From contig CAWIYZ010000011.1 in assembly GCA_963840425.1 (NCBI GenBank), positions 1 through 64,000 on the forward strand: DNA of 64,000 bases, in the 5' to 3' direction. The stretch comes from CADEFX01 sp963840425 (GTDB taxonomy: Bacteria > Pseudomonadota > Alphaproteobacteria > Rhizobiales > Hyphomicrobiaceae). The translations under genes were made by a program, and so were the position numbers. Shown piece after piece: positions 1 to 7,971 of this stretch (the first letter of the stretch is position 1; each line of letters opens with the position of its first letter). Below the pieces are notes generated by a model. It ran no database searches and was not told the origin of the DNA. It was given only the letters and a program-made list of their open reading frames with translations.

Positions 1-1
1 C

Positions 2-118
2 CAATTCAACACGTTGCAATCAAACATCTATCTGTACTTCCAGACTGCTGTCGGAAGCACCCCTTTGGACCTTCAGCACGATGCTCCTGGGCCTGTGGCC
101 GTAGCTTGCGAGCGATAG
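2..118 (+). CDS. Possible 3' end of a truncated CDS
   Basis: A frame open from the left edge ends with TAG at 116-118 and would give about 38 residues with a balanced composition, including the segment NIYLYFQTAVGSTPLDL. The other two forward frames read less like protein. No family is recognisable from so short a tail. The only support is composition, continuity with the window edge and same-strand placement ahead of the next gene. Confidence 0.3.
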   Translation, partial: QFNTLQSNIYLYFQTAVGSTPLDLQHDAPGPVAVACER

Positions 119-244
119 CCGTCTCCGCCAGCTCCACCGGAGTTCATGCCTGGATCGGCCCGCAAGTTTTTCACCAACCGCGCCAAAGTCACGCTATCCT
201 GCTCTCACCAACAACAATCGAATTTACATGCAGGGAGGAGGAAT

Positions 245-712
245 ATGTTTCTTGGCAGGATTGTGCTTGGCTTTGCCCTTGTGGCGCTGGCGCCAGTAGC
301 CGCGGCGCAGGATCGGCGGCCCGAGTATGGCCCATCCATCGACATTGCGGCTGCAAAGAAGGTCGCCGCCGGGACGCTCGCAGAATGTCAGAAAAACAGC
401 TGGAACGTCGCCGTCGCAGTCGTCGATACGCACGGCTTCCTCGTGTACTTCGAGCGCATGGAGAACACGCAGACCGCCAGCATGGACATCGCCATCGGCA
501 AGGCTAGGGCCGCGGCTACCTATCGGCGTCCAACGCGCGTCTTCACGGACGCGATCAACAAAGGGAGCCCGGCCACCGCGACGCTGCCCGGCGTCTTCGC
601 TTCTCCCGGCGGATTACCCATTATGGTCGACGGCAAGGTCATCGGGGCGGTTGGCGTGAGCGGCGTTACCGGTGACCAGGACGAACAGTGCGCAAAAGCC
701 GGCGCCGGCTAA
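245..712 (+). CDS. Secreted DUF336 (GlcG/HbpS-like) protein
   Basis: The 155-residue product starts with a signal peptide (MFLGRIVLGFALVALAPVAAA, cut before QDRR) and continues as a single DUF336 domain. Visible family features are the segment NVAVAVVDTHGFLVYFERM, the AxxKAxAA helix (GKARAAATY) and the glycine-rich end (GGLPIMVDGKVIGAVGVSG). Relatives include the GlcG family and HbpS, a haem-binding extracellular protein. Haem or small-ligand binding in the periplasm is plausible but not shown here. The start at 245 is chosen because GGGAGGAGG lies just upstream and the signal peptide begins there. The open frame extends further upstream, but that part does not look coding. The gene is convergent with the TAXI binding-protein gene. 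Confidence 0.85.
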   Translation: MFLGRIVLGFALVALAPVAAAQDRRPEYGPSIDIAAAKKVAAGTLAECQKNSWNVAVAVVDTHGFLVYFERMENTQTASMDIAIGKARAAATYRRPTRVFTDAINKGSPATATLPGVFASPGGLPIMVDGKVIGAVGVSGVTGDQDEQCAKAGAG

Positions 713-741
713 CGAACGCGCAGTGACGCTAAATTGAGCGA

Positions 742-763
742 CGCAGGGCTCGATTGCCCTGCG
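742..763. terminator. Bidirectional hairpin terminator candidate
   Basis: CGCAGGGC and GCCCTGCG pair perfectly around the 6-base loop TCGATT, and flanking GAC/GTC can extend the stem. The hairpin sits between the convergent ends of the DUF336 gene (712) and the TAXI gene (768). The T-tract on either side is weak, so termination is inferred from position and stem strength. Confidence 0.55.
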
Positions 764-767
764 GCGT

Positions 768-1904
768 CTATTTGCGATTGGTGCGCGCCCAGTCGAGAAA
801 CTCTTTGAACAGGCGCTCTTGCCCGGCCGCGCCGTCCTTCTCACCCGCAGCCTGCTTGGTCGCCACGAACCGATTGAAGCTCGTGCGCAGCGCCGCCGTG
901 TCCGCCTGGTTGACCTTGTCGAGCCACTCCTGCGCGGCGGGGAACCTCTGCCAGCCGCGCACCGTGCCGGCCAGATTGACTGTCGACCATAGCGGATGCC
1001 GCGGCGGTTTCCGGAAATTGTCGAAGTTCGAGAACATCGAGTCGACGAACTTGGCGATCCTAGTATAGCGAATGGACCCCTGCGGCCAGTTGAAGGAAAT
1101 CAAGACGCTGCTGGTGGCAATCGTCTCGACACCGCCGCTGTCCTTGGCGATCAGGTTCGGATACTCCTCGGGCGCGATCTTGGCGGGATAGTAGTTCTCC
1201 TCCAGGGCCTGAGTATAGGGAATGGGCAGCAGCTTGAAGCCCAAGTCCGCCTTGAGGCCCGGAAACGCCGGTATCGGAACAGGGCAGGTGCACACGGTCG
1301 CTTCGATCTCGCCGTTGCGCATCTTTTCAACGGCGTCGCCCTGCCCCATGTTCAGCTCCTGCACCTCGATACCGAGCGTCTTGAACACGAGCGGTGCAAA
1401 CTGGGCTGTCCCGCTTCCCTTGCTGTTGAAGCTGACCTTCTTGCCCCTCAGATCTTCGATCTTGTTGATTTCCGGACGGACAAGAACTTGCATCGTCTCT
1501 GGAAACAGCGGGGTGATATAGGCGATCTGTTGATCGAGGTTGGCACCAAGCTCACCACTCGCCTTGAGTGCATTGAGCGTCAGGACATTAGTGACGCCGA
1601 GATCGATGCCGCGAAGAAAAACAACATCGCGCACATTCTGCACGGCCGCACCACCGATTACCGGCAACACGCGAAGGGTCTGGCTCTCGTTGACAACGAC
1701 CGAGACGTCATGAGCGATGACCACGTAAGCAGCCCCAAGCTGCCCGCCCATAACGTAGACGACATTATCATTGATCTGCTCGCGCAGCTGCTCGCGCGCG
1801 GGTCGCTGCGTCGGACGCTGTTTCTCGCCTGTTTGCGCAAGCGACGCATCGAACGTCGCGGCAAGGCAGGCCACGGCAGCTACCCCAACAATGACAGACT
1901 TCAT
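768..1904 (-). CDS. TAXI family TRAP transporter solute-binding protein
   Basis: The 378-residue product has an N-terminal signal peptide (MKSVIVGVAAVACLAATFDASLA) followed by the TAXI-type fold. Recognisable parts are the opening strand VVYVMGGQLGAAYVVIAHDV, the mid-domain block LRGKKVSFNSKGSGTAQFAP and the IEVQELNMGQGDAVEKMRNGEI block. TAXI proteins capture small organic anions in the periplasm for a fused DctQM (TRAP) permease. No TRAP membrane subunit is next to it, so it is an orphan receptor here. GAGGGGAG just upstream of the ATG supports the start. The substrate cannot be read from sequence. Confidence 0.85.
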   Translation of the reverse strand: MKSVIVGVAAVACLAATFDASLAQTGEKQRPTQRPAREQLREQINDNVVYVMGGQLGAAYVVIAHDVSVVVNESQTLRVLPVIGGAAVQNVRDVVFLRGIDLGVTNVLTLNALKASGELGANLDQQIAYITPLFPETMQVLVRPEINKIEDLRGKKVSFNSKGSGTAQFAPLVFKTLGIEVQELNMGQGDAVEKMRNGEIEATVCTCPVPIPAFPGLKADLGFKLLPIPYTQALEENYYPAKIAPEEYPNLIAKDSGGVETIATSSVLISFNWPQGSIRYTRIAKFVDSMFSNFDNFRKPPRHPLWSTVNLAGTVRGWQRFPAAQEWLDKVNQADTAALRTSFNRFVATKQAAGEKDGAAGQERLFKEFLDWARTNRK

Positions 1905-2061
1905 TTACTCTCCCCTCTGCCCATGACGCGGCGCGGGGCTGCCGCCTCTTTCCGTGCGGCAATGCGCCAAAATCCCAGAACCTGTCGGAAAGGCTGCATC
2001 ACAATAGTGCCGGGACTGTGACATCGACGGGGATCCTGAAGGCCGTGCGAGACCGCGCGGC

Positions 2062-3543
2062 TCAGAACGATCCACCGGTCGTGAAGCCGCCGTCATCGTC
2101 ACGCGATCCACCGGACGAGGGGGCATCTGTCGATGGCGTCCAGCCACCGCGGCTGGCGGGCTCGCGCCAGCCGCCACCCGCCGAATCGATCGTGCCGCCG
2201 CCGGGTATCGGAAAAGGAAACGGAAAATTGGGCGCGCCGAAGTCGGGGCGGCCGCGCGGCGCACGATAGCCATAGCCCTGGCGCAGAATGTCCCACAGCA
2301 CGCCGCTGCGCACCGCGCCCTCGGCGATGCGCCTCAGCATCTCGGCGATGTCCACCTCGTTGCCGAAGGTGGTGTGGGGATGATCGTATCCGGCATTCCG
2401 GAAGCGGTCGCGCACCTGTTCCACCTCGAGGCGGCGGCGCGCTAGATCTCGGGCCGACTTGCGCAGGTCCGCAATCTCGGCATCGACCTTGCCGATGCCC
2501 GCCTCCAAGGCCTCGAGCCGCCGCACGATGGCCTCATCAGCACCTGTGATCGTCCTGCGTGCTTCGCGATACAGCGTCGCCAGGTCGTCCTTGCTGTCGG
2601 CTGCGGCGATCGTCGTCAGCGCCTCGTTGTAGGCTGGGTCAGTGTTGCCGGCGAGAAGAGAGGCGCGCTCCTCTTCAATCCTCTGCAGGAGCGTGCGCTT
2701 CTTCTCGACCATGTCGTCGGCCGCCGCGAGAGCATGGCGTGCCTGCGCCAGGAGCCTTTCCTTGGCGTCGACACCCGCCTCCACCATCGCGCGCTGCTCG
2801 ATGTCGGATAACGCCACCTTGCGCTCGTCGCTGTCTGCGCGCTTGGCGGTTGCATGCTCTCTGAGCCGGAGCGGGATCTCGATCAGCGCGGCGTAGTTGG
2901 GGCGGGCATCATTGAAGCCAATGAAATCCGCCATCAGGCGATCGATCATGCGCGCGATGTTGCCGGCGCGGTATTCCGATGTGCCGAAACGTCTCCTCCA
3001 GAGGTACATGAACAACGGATCGTCGTCGTACGGTTTCCTCTTCATCCCGAGCTCGGCCTCGGAACCGGCGGCCTTTTTCTCGGCCTCCGCGACAATCGCA
3101 TCCGCCCCATCCAACGCCGCCTTCGCGGCCTGCCATTGGGGGGTTGCTTGTACCTTGGCTTCGGCCTCCGCACGCAGCGCCTCGACCGCCTCGAGCGCGG
3201 CTTCCACGGCCTTGGCTGCCGCATGCCGCTCACTCTCTGCGCTCGCCACCTCCTTCAGCAGCGCTTCGCGTCGTTGCGCCGTGCTGGCAATGCGCAACTG
3301 GTAGTCATCGAGGATCTGCGAGGCCCGGCGCTCACCGGCGTCCAGGTTGCCCACCAGCCGGCCCGCGGCCATCTCGTCGAGCTTGACGCGGGCCAGCTCC
3401 CTGAAAGCCTCGCTCTGCTCCTTGCGCAAGCGCTCTGCCTCGCCCACAGCCGAGCGCAGCGTCTGGTCGAGCTGGCCTTCCTCGCCGTTGAGGTCGGCGA
3501 TGGCGCGTTCGATCGAAGCCAGCGTCTGTCGTCCCGTCCACAT
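2062..3543 (-). CDS. Coiled-coil protein, third gene of TelA-like operon
   Basis: The 493-residue product is unrecognised as a named family. Residues 1 to about 150 and 230 to 390 are charged, heptad-like helices rich in Ala, Glu, Arg and Leu, as in long coiled coils. Between them is a less repetitive segment (KPYDDDPLFMYLWRRRFGTS). The last ~80 residues are a Gly/Pro/Ser-rich, probably disordered tail (PNFPFPFPIPGGGTIDS). There is no signal peptide, so it is probably cytoplasmic. ATG at 3543 is preferred over TTG at 3570 because GGTGAGG lies 8-15 bases upstream and the ATG follows the upstream stop (3554) by 10 bases. This implies co-translation with the two preceding genes, and a structural or scaffolding role is inferred only from the coiled coils. 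Confidence 0.75.
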   Translation of the reverse strand: MWTGRQTLASIERAIADLNGEEGQLDQTLRSAVGEAERLRKEQSEAFRELARVKLDEMAAGRLVGNLDAGERRASQILDDYQLRIASTAQRREALLKEVASAESERHAAAKAVEAALEAVEALRAEAEAKVQATPQWQAAKAALDGADAIVAEAEKKAAGSEAELGMKRKPYDDDPLFMYLWRRRFGTSEYRAGNIARMIDRLMADFIGFNDARPNYAALIEIPLRLREHATAKRADSDERKVALSDIEQRAMVEAGVDAKERLLAQARHALAAADDMVEKKRTLLQRIEEERASLLAGNTDPAYNEALTTIAAADSKDDLATLYREARRTITGADEAIVRRLEALEAGIGKVDAEIADLRKSARDLARRRLEVEQVRDRFRNAGYDHPHTTFGNEVDIAEMLRRIAEGAVRSGVLWDILRQGYGYRAPRGRPDFGAPNFPFPFPIPGGGTIDSAGGGWREPASRGGWTPSTDAPSSGGSRDDDGGFTTGGSF

Positions 3544-3553
3544 CGGCGCGGCC

Positions 3554-4498
3554 TCACCACTTGGTAACAAAGCCGCCCTCGAACGGCATCTGATAGTCTA
3601 CGGCCAATGTTCCACGCCGCTTCACGCCAAAACGGTTGCGCTGGATGATCCCGTCGTCGCGCTTGTCCTGGACGGCGGCATCGTAGACCTGCTGCGACAC
3701 ACGCACGCCGAATTTGCTTACAATCTCCGTTGCGCCCGTCTCCTCGTTGCGTACCCGAATACTGAGCTTGCGGCCATCCGGCGCTATCGGCTCCACGATA
3801 AGATAGTGATTGCGCGCCTGGCTGTTGCCAGGCGGACGGCGCCACACACCCGAACTCTCGCCCGGACGTGACACGATGGTCAGCGTGTACTCGTGGGCGA
3901 CATCGTCCCGCAGGGCTGCCAGCTCGGCGCTGACCTGCGACATCGCGGCGCGATCGCCGCTGCGGATGGCGCGTTCCCCGTCGGCCAAAAGGGCGTTGGC
4001 CTTCTGCTTGACGGCCTCATCAGCGGCGACACCGATGGCATCGGCGTACGCCTGCCGCAGCGCCTTGGGCAGCGTCTCGGTGATCTCGATGCGTGCCTGT
4101 TCCGCGGCCTGCTCGGCGGGGCGTGTCACCAGCACATGATGGGCCGTCCAGCCACCAACAAGGAGGGCGAGGGCGATCCCAGCCACCTTCCCGTGGCTGT
4201 CCCGTTTCGCCCACAGCGTCAGCAGCGTTCGCTTCCAGCCTTTGGGCGCCGGCGTGTAGACGAACCTGCTCTCCTTCAGCGCCTTGACGCCGTCGGCGAG
4301 CACATGGTCGGGCACCTCGATGCCCTGGTTGCGGTAGATTTCCCGCAGCCGGGCTATCAGCTCAGCCTCGCGGCCCTCCTCGTTCAGCTCCCGACGCACC
4401 AGATCCTCGCGGTGGCGCAAGGTGTCCACCACGTCCATGGCGATCATGACGTCGTCGAGCGTCTGCGGCTTGCCGGGGGCAACCGCGGTCTCTGCCAT
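3554..4498 (-). CDS. Single-TM protein (DUF6384-like), second gene of TelA-like operon
   Basis: The 314-residue product has a conserved-looking cytoplasmic head (TLDDVMIAMDVVDTLRHRED, residues 13-32). A basic segment and one membrane helix follow (about 104-124, VAGIALALLVGGWTAHHVLV). After that come a helical region and a C-terminal domain (about 205-314) rich in beta strands, such as YLIVEPIAPDGRKLSIRVRN. The head matches what I recall of the DUF6384 family, and that name should be confirmed. Type II or type I topology cannot be decided by eye. It starts 24 bases after the TelA-like gene and ends 10 bases before the coiled-coil gene, so the three form one transcript. Function is unknown. 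Confidence 0.75.
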   Translation of the reverse strand: MAETAVAPGKPQTLDDVMIAMDVVDTLRHREDLVRRELNEEGREAELIARLREIYRNQGIEVPDHVLADGVKALKESRFVYTPAPKGWKRTLLTLWAKRDSHGKVAGIALALLVGGWTAHHVLVTRPAEQAAEQARIEITETLPKALRQAYADAIGVAADEAVKQKANALLADGERAIRSGDRAAMSQVSAELAALRDDVAHEYTLTIVSRPGESSGVWRRPPGNSQARNHYLIVEPIAPDGRKLSIRVRNEETGATEIVSKFGVRVSQQVYDAAVQDKRDDGIIQRNRFGVKRRGTLAVDYQMPFEGGFVTKW

Positions 4499-4522
4499 GA
4501 GCGCACCTCACCTGAGATTGGA

Positions 4523-5698
4523 TCAGACAGCCGGCAACGCGTCGGCGGCGGCAATGAGGCGCGCAACACGCTTCTTGCCCTCCTCCACGGCCTCGCGGAT
4601 CTCGGCCGAGTTCTGCGTCGAAAGCTTGCGCATCTCGGCAATGATCTCAGTCGAGCGTTCCTGGAAGGTGACCACGCTCTCGACCAGCTTCTTGACCGCG
4701 TCGGCGCGGATCGTGGGACCATAGCCGCTGCGCACCGCCGCCTCCTGCACCTTGTCGCCGACCTCCGACAACGACTCCAGGCTCTTGGACATGCCTTCCT
4801 TCATCGCATCCAGCGTCTTGGTGGATTCGTGCAGGCCGAACATGCCGGTGAAGGATGCCTTGAGCGCTGTCAGAACGCTATCGTTGGTCGAGAAGAAGGT
4901 CACCGCCTGGGCATAGACGCGCTCCTTGGCCGAAGTCGTCTGCATCAGGCGCGCCATGATGACCTCCGACGTGTTGTAGGAGATCGTCATGTTGTCGGAC
5001 AGGTCCTTGGCGATCTGGTAGCGCTTCTCCTCGTCCTGGGTGCGGCGCAGCTCCTCGTCGCGCATAAGCTCGAGCTTGGCCCGCTCGGCCGGCTCCGTAC
5101 CCGAGAAATTAGCTACCTTGTCGGTCGCCGCCTTCAACCCCGCCCGCACGGACTGGAGCTTCTCGTCCGCTTTCTTGAGCACCTCCAGCGCCATGACCTC
5201 GGCGTGTTTCAGCGCGCCGCGATAGTCGCGATAGGCGTCGAGGATCTTGGCTTCGCGCTCGATCTGGTTCTTCGTCTCCTTGGTCACTCCAAGATAGATC
5301 CCCCGGATTCTATCGAACCGGTCGGCGATGTCGCCACGGACAATCTTCATCCACATGTTGGTGCCGCGCTCGAGGATGTCGAGCTTTCCGTCCGAGACCT
5401 GGTCAACCAGCCGCTTGGAATTGTCGCGGATCGAATTGAAACCCTCGGTGATCGCCTGATAACGCTCGCCGACCTCCATATTGGACGTCTGCTCGCGCAC
5501 GACCTCGTTGAAAACCTCGGCCTGGCCGAGCGTGCGCGCAATGAGCGCAATCTTGTCCTTGTCCAGATCGGAAATCTTCTCCAGCAGCGCATTAATCGGT
5601 GCCGGATCGACCTTAGTCGGCATCAGGCCCATGTCCCGCAACGCGGATGATGCCTTGTCTAGGTACTGCAGGGGCGACTTGATCGCTACTTCCGCCAT
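4523..5698 (-). CDS. TelA-like (toxic anion resistance-like) helical protein
   Basis: The 391-residue product is almost entirely alpha-helical, without signal peptide or membrane helix. The order of blocks resembles the TelA/KlaA tellurite-resistance family. A helix bundle includes FDRIRGIYLGVTKETKNQIE, then comes a long EREAKILDAYRDYRGALKH helix, and then the ERVYAQAVTFFSTNDSVLTA region where TelA proteins have IRLIQNNDxVLVEKI. Similarity is distant, so it is either a divergent TelA or an analogous fold. ATG at 5698 is chosen because GAGGAGG precedes it by about six bases; the upstream extension is not protein-like. It is the first gene of a three-gene operon. TelA proteins are tied to membrane and oxyanion stress, but no Ter genes are nearby. 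Confidence 0.7.
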   Translation of the reverse strand: MAEVAIKSPLQYLDKASSALRDMGLMPTKVDPAPINALLEKISDLDKDKIALIARTLGQAEVFNEVVREQTSNMEVGERYQAITEGFNSIRDNSKRLVDQVSDGKLDILERGTNMWMKIVRGDIADRFDRIRGIYLGVTKETKNQIEREAKILDAYRDYRGALKHAEVMALEVLKKADEKLQSVRAGLKAATDKVANFSGTEPAERAKLELMRDEELRRTQDEEKRYQIAKDLSDNMTISYNTSEVIMARLMQTTSAKERVYAQAVTFFSTNDSVLTALKASFTGMFGLHESTKTLDAMKEGMSKSLESLSEVGDKVQEAAVRSGYGPTIRADAVKKLVESVVTFQERSTEIIAEMRKLSTQNSAEIREAVEEGKKRVARLIAAADALPAV

Positions 5699-5900
5699 GT
5701 CATCCTCCTCGAAGGCCAACTGCGCAAAACCGCTCTGTGGCGGCCCGCCGACGCAAAGCATGCAAAGGAAGCGGCACCCAATGCGCGACAATATCAGGCG
5801 AAACTAAGGACACAAGAATACGACAGTGATGACGCTCCGAGCATCCGGGCACGTTTCGATGCGCAACAGCGTCGATCCTACCCGGCCGCCGAGATGAAAA

Positions 5901-5926
5901 GTGCCGGCCTTGCGAATGGCCGGCAC
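5901..5926 (-). terminator. Rho-independent terminator after the repeat protein
   Basis: GTGCCGGCC and GGCCGGCAC form a perfect 9-bp stem with an 8-base loop. Read on the minus strand the stem is followed by TTTTC. It lies 27 bases downstream of the stop of the repeat-protein gene (5953) and before the TelA-like operon, separating the two units. Confidence 0.7.
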
Positions 5927-5952
5927 CTTCAAATCCTACCCATCGAGATACA

Positions 5953-6642
5953 TCAACGACAGCAAGAGGCATAGACCGGCTTGTGGTTGACCTGAACGGT
6001 CTTGCCCGTAGTCACAGTGCGTGTGGGCAGAACCTGCCGCTGGGCCACGTTCTCGACCTTGTTGAGCACTACAGTGCGGTCGTGCACGCGAGTGATCAAG
6101 TTTACCCGGGTGATCGGCTGGACGTTGGTGACGGTGACCAGTCGATTGACGTGCTTTACATACTTGGTGCGGTCTACGTCCTTATACTGCGTGACATTAC
6201 GCACCTGCTGCACGGTGTTGTACTTGTAGACTGTATCGACCTTGTTGCTGCCCGAGCTGTGCACGATGCGCTGCGTGGCGCCGGTCGTCGTTTGCGTGCG
6301 CGCCGGCAGTGTCTTGGTTTGGGCCACGTTCTGGTTCTCGCGCAGGATCTTCGTGCGGTTGTGCACCCGAGTCACGACATTGACCCGCGTCACGGGCTGC
6401 ACCCGCGTGACGTTCACGATGCGCTTCGTGTGCGTCACGTGTTTGGTATTGTTGACGTCCTTGTACCGGGTCACGTTGTTGACCCTTTGCACCGTCTTGT
6501 TCTGGTAGCTCGTATTGACTTTCGTGCTCGACACTGGACGGTTGCAGTCCTCGCACTGAGCCTGCGCAGCCATCGGCGCGGCGACCAGCGTCGCCACCGC
6601 CAGAGCCGCAGTGCCCGACAGCATCTTCGACAATCTCTGCAT
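5953..6642 (-). CDS. Secreted protein with two 80-residue tandem repeats
   Basis: The 229-residue product begins with a signal peptide (cut near residue 28, AAQAQ) and a small Cys motif (CEDC, 30-33). Two similar repeats follow at about 41-121 and 134-213. Each contains the pattern TVQxVxNVTxYKDVxxTKxV, then VQPxTRVNxxTRVHxRT and a VAQxxxLPxRTxTTG end. It finishes with CC before a final Arg. The composition is extreme, with very many Val, Thr, Asn and Arg in alternating hydrophobic/polar order, which suggests extended beta strands or a beta-solenoid. ATG at 6642 has GGAG eight bases upstream, better than the ATG at 6657. I do not recognise a family. A surface or periplasmic adhesive or structural role is only a guess. 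Confidence 0.7.
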   Translation of the reverse strand: MQRLSKMLSGTAALAVATLVAAPMAAQAQCEDCNRPVSSTKVNTSYQNKTVQRVNNVTRYKDVNNTKHVTHTKRIVNVTRVQPVTRVNVVTRVHNRTKILRENQNVAQTKTLPARTQTTTGATQRIVHSSGSNKVDTVYKYNTVQQVRNVTQYKDVDRTKYVKHVNRLVTVTNVQPITRVNLITRVHDRTVVLNKVENVAQRQVLPTRTVTTGKTVQVNHKPVYASCCR

Positions 6643-6936
6643 CTCGGTAGCTCCCATAACTTGGACACGAGATCTGCATTCTGCGTTTCGTGGTAGCAGC
6701 AACAATCCGGGCGACACCTGAAACCCCGACGGCAAACGCCTAAGCCCGGTTCACGGTGTCCCCAGCGGGCCGAAGCGCGAAATTGGTTAATACGGCGTGC
6801 TCCCCAAAACAGGCGGCTTCGCAGGGCCCTGAAGTCCAGTGCGGCGATTTGGCTGACAATCCAGCCACTTTCTCGTCAAGTTGCAGCAACCACTTGGCCG
6901 CTTCGCAAAATCGAGAACGACCAAGGGGAACTCCAA

Positions 6937-7746
6937 ATGCGCCGAGTGCTTTTCGCCGCGATGCTGGCATCGCTCGCCTATTGTCCTGCGGCTTCCGCCG
7001 CGCCGCGCAGCGACTGTCATGCGCAGGCGACCCGAGATCTGCAGCGCCTGTCACCGCAAGGTCATGCCATCTATTCGGCGATGACCGACAAGAAGCTGTT
7101 CTTCACATGGATCGGCTGCGACGATGTCCAGCTCGGCTTGTCGACCGCCGTGCACGAGTTGGTTCACATCCTGACCGAGAAGAACGACGGCTTCCTGCTG
7201 ATTGACGGAGGCCTCGTTCGCCGCCCGCACGAGGTTTCCAAATTCTTCCCACCCAAGGAAATAGCGGGCCGGTTCGAGAGGGATGACATCTACGTCAAAA
7301 CGTACCTGCTTCCGGGCGCTGCGTCCTCCGCCGACGATTTCCTGTATCTACTGGATGAGCTCAATGCCTACAGCCACGACCTGAGCTCGGCGGTCAAGCT
7401 GGTCCCGCTGCATAAGCCCGGTAATGGCGAAGTAGCGCACCGCGACGGCCTTTCGGCTCTCATGTCGTTCGTCATGAGCTATGTCGATGCAGCACGCGAG
7501 AAGAAGCCGGCAACGTGGTCCGGCTTGCAGCGCCCCGAGCCGCGCAAAGCCCTGCAGACTTTGTGGGGACAGGCCGAAACCGCGCTTGCTTCATCGTGCA
7601 CCCAGCCCGCCTTCGGCCGCAAGGACCATGTCTATATCGGTTTCATGTGCGAGGCGAAAAACAACCGTGCACTTTCTGAGTTGCTGGGACGCGCGCCCGC
7701 GTGCCCCCGCGACTGCTTGTCGCCCGGGACAGCAGCCTTGCGGTAA
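6937..7746 (+). CDS. Secreted HExxH protein, putative zinc metallopeptidase
   Basis: The 269-residue product has a signal peptide (MRRVLFAAMLASLAYCPAASA). A zinc-peptidase-like motif HELVH lies at residues 73-77, and a second acidic segment LLDELNAYSHDL lies at about 138-149. The latter fits the downstream Glu ligand found in several gluzincin-like families. There are several cysteines (27, 61 and a C-terminal cluster CPRDC), consistent with a periplasmic or secreted disulfide-bonded protein. The family is not identified, so peptidase activity is inferred from the motif only. It is transcribed divergently from the repeat protein, with about 295 bp between them that must hold both promoters. 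Confidence 0.7.
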   Translation: MRRVLFAAMLASLAYCPAASAAPRSDCHAQATRDLQRLSPQGHAIYSAMTDKKLFFTWIGCDDVQLGLSTAVHELVHILTEKNDGFLLIDGGLVRRPHEVSKFFPPKEIAGRFERDDIYVKTYLLPGAASSADDFLYLLDELNAYSHDLSSAVKLVPLHKPGNGEVAHRDGLSALMSFVMSYVDAAREKKPATWSGLQRPEPRKALQTLWGQAETALASSCTQPAFGRKDHVYIGFMCEAKNNRALSELLGRAPACPRDCLSPGTAALR

Positions 7747-7763
7747 GCGGAGGACTGCGCTGC

Positions 7764-7856
7764 TTATCCCGAAGCGAAGAGCGTAACGGCAAGCGCGACA
7801 AGAGCGAGGTGCGTGGTCACAAAAATGATCACAGCCTTGGCGAGCACAAGCGTCAT
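7764..7856 (-). CDS. Possible 30-residue single-TM peptide
   Basis: An ATG at 7856 with GGATAGG about ten bases upstream opens MTLVLAKAVIIFVTTHLALV and ten further residues, a nearly uninterrupted hydrophobic helix ending at 7764. The length and hydrophobicity resemble known small membrane peptides. The extension of this frame upstream is Arg-rich and unconvincing, so only the short form is proposed. Confidence 0.3.
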   Translation of the reverse strand: MTLVLAKAVIIFVTTHLALVALAVTLFASG

Positions 7857-7971
7857 AGTCCTATCCAATCGGGAGGATGCGGCCGCTGCCCCCGGCGCGA
7901 TGCCAGAGACAGCAGCCCGTAGGTGGATCGTGGAGCGCGACCGCAGTCGGCCACCGTGCTCGCCTCCATGC

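Noticed and set aside
3893..5650. 585-codon plus-strand open frame
   Set aside because: It is antisense to the TelA-like and one-TM genes, which have ribosome sites, operon spacing and normal composition. Long antisense frames are expected in GC-rich DNA.
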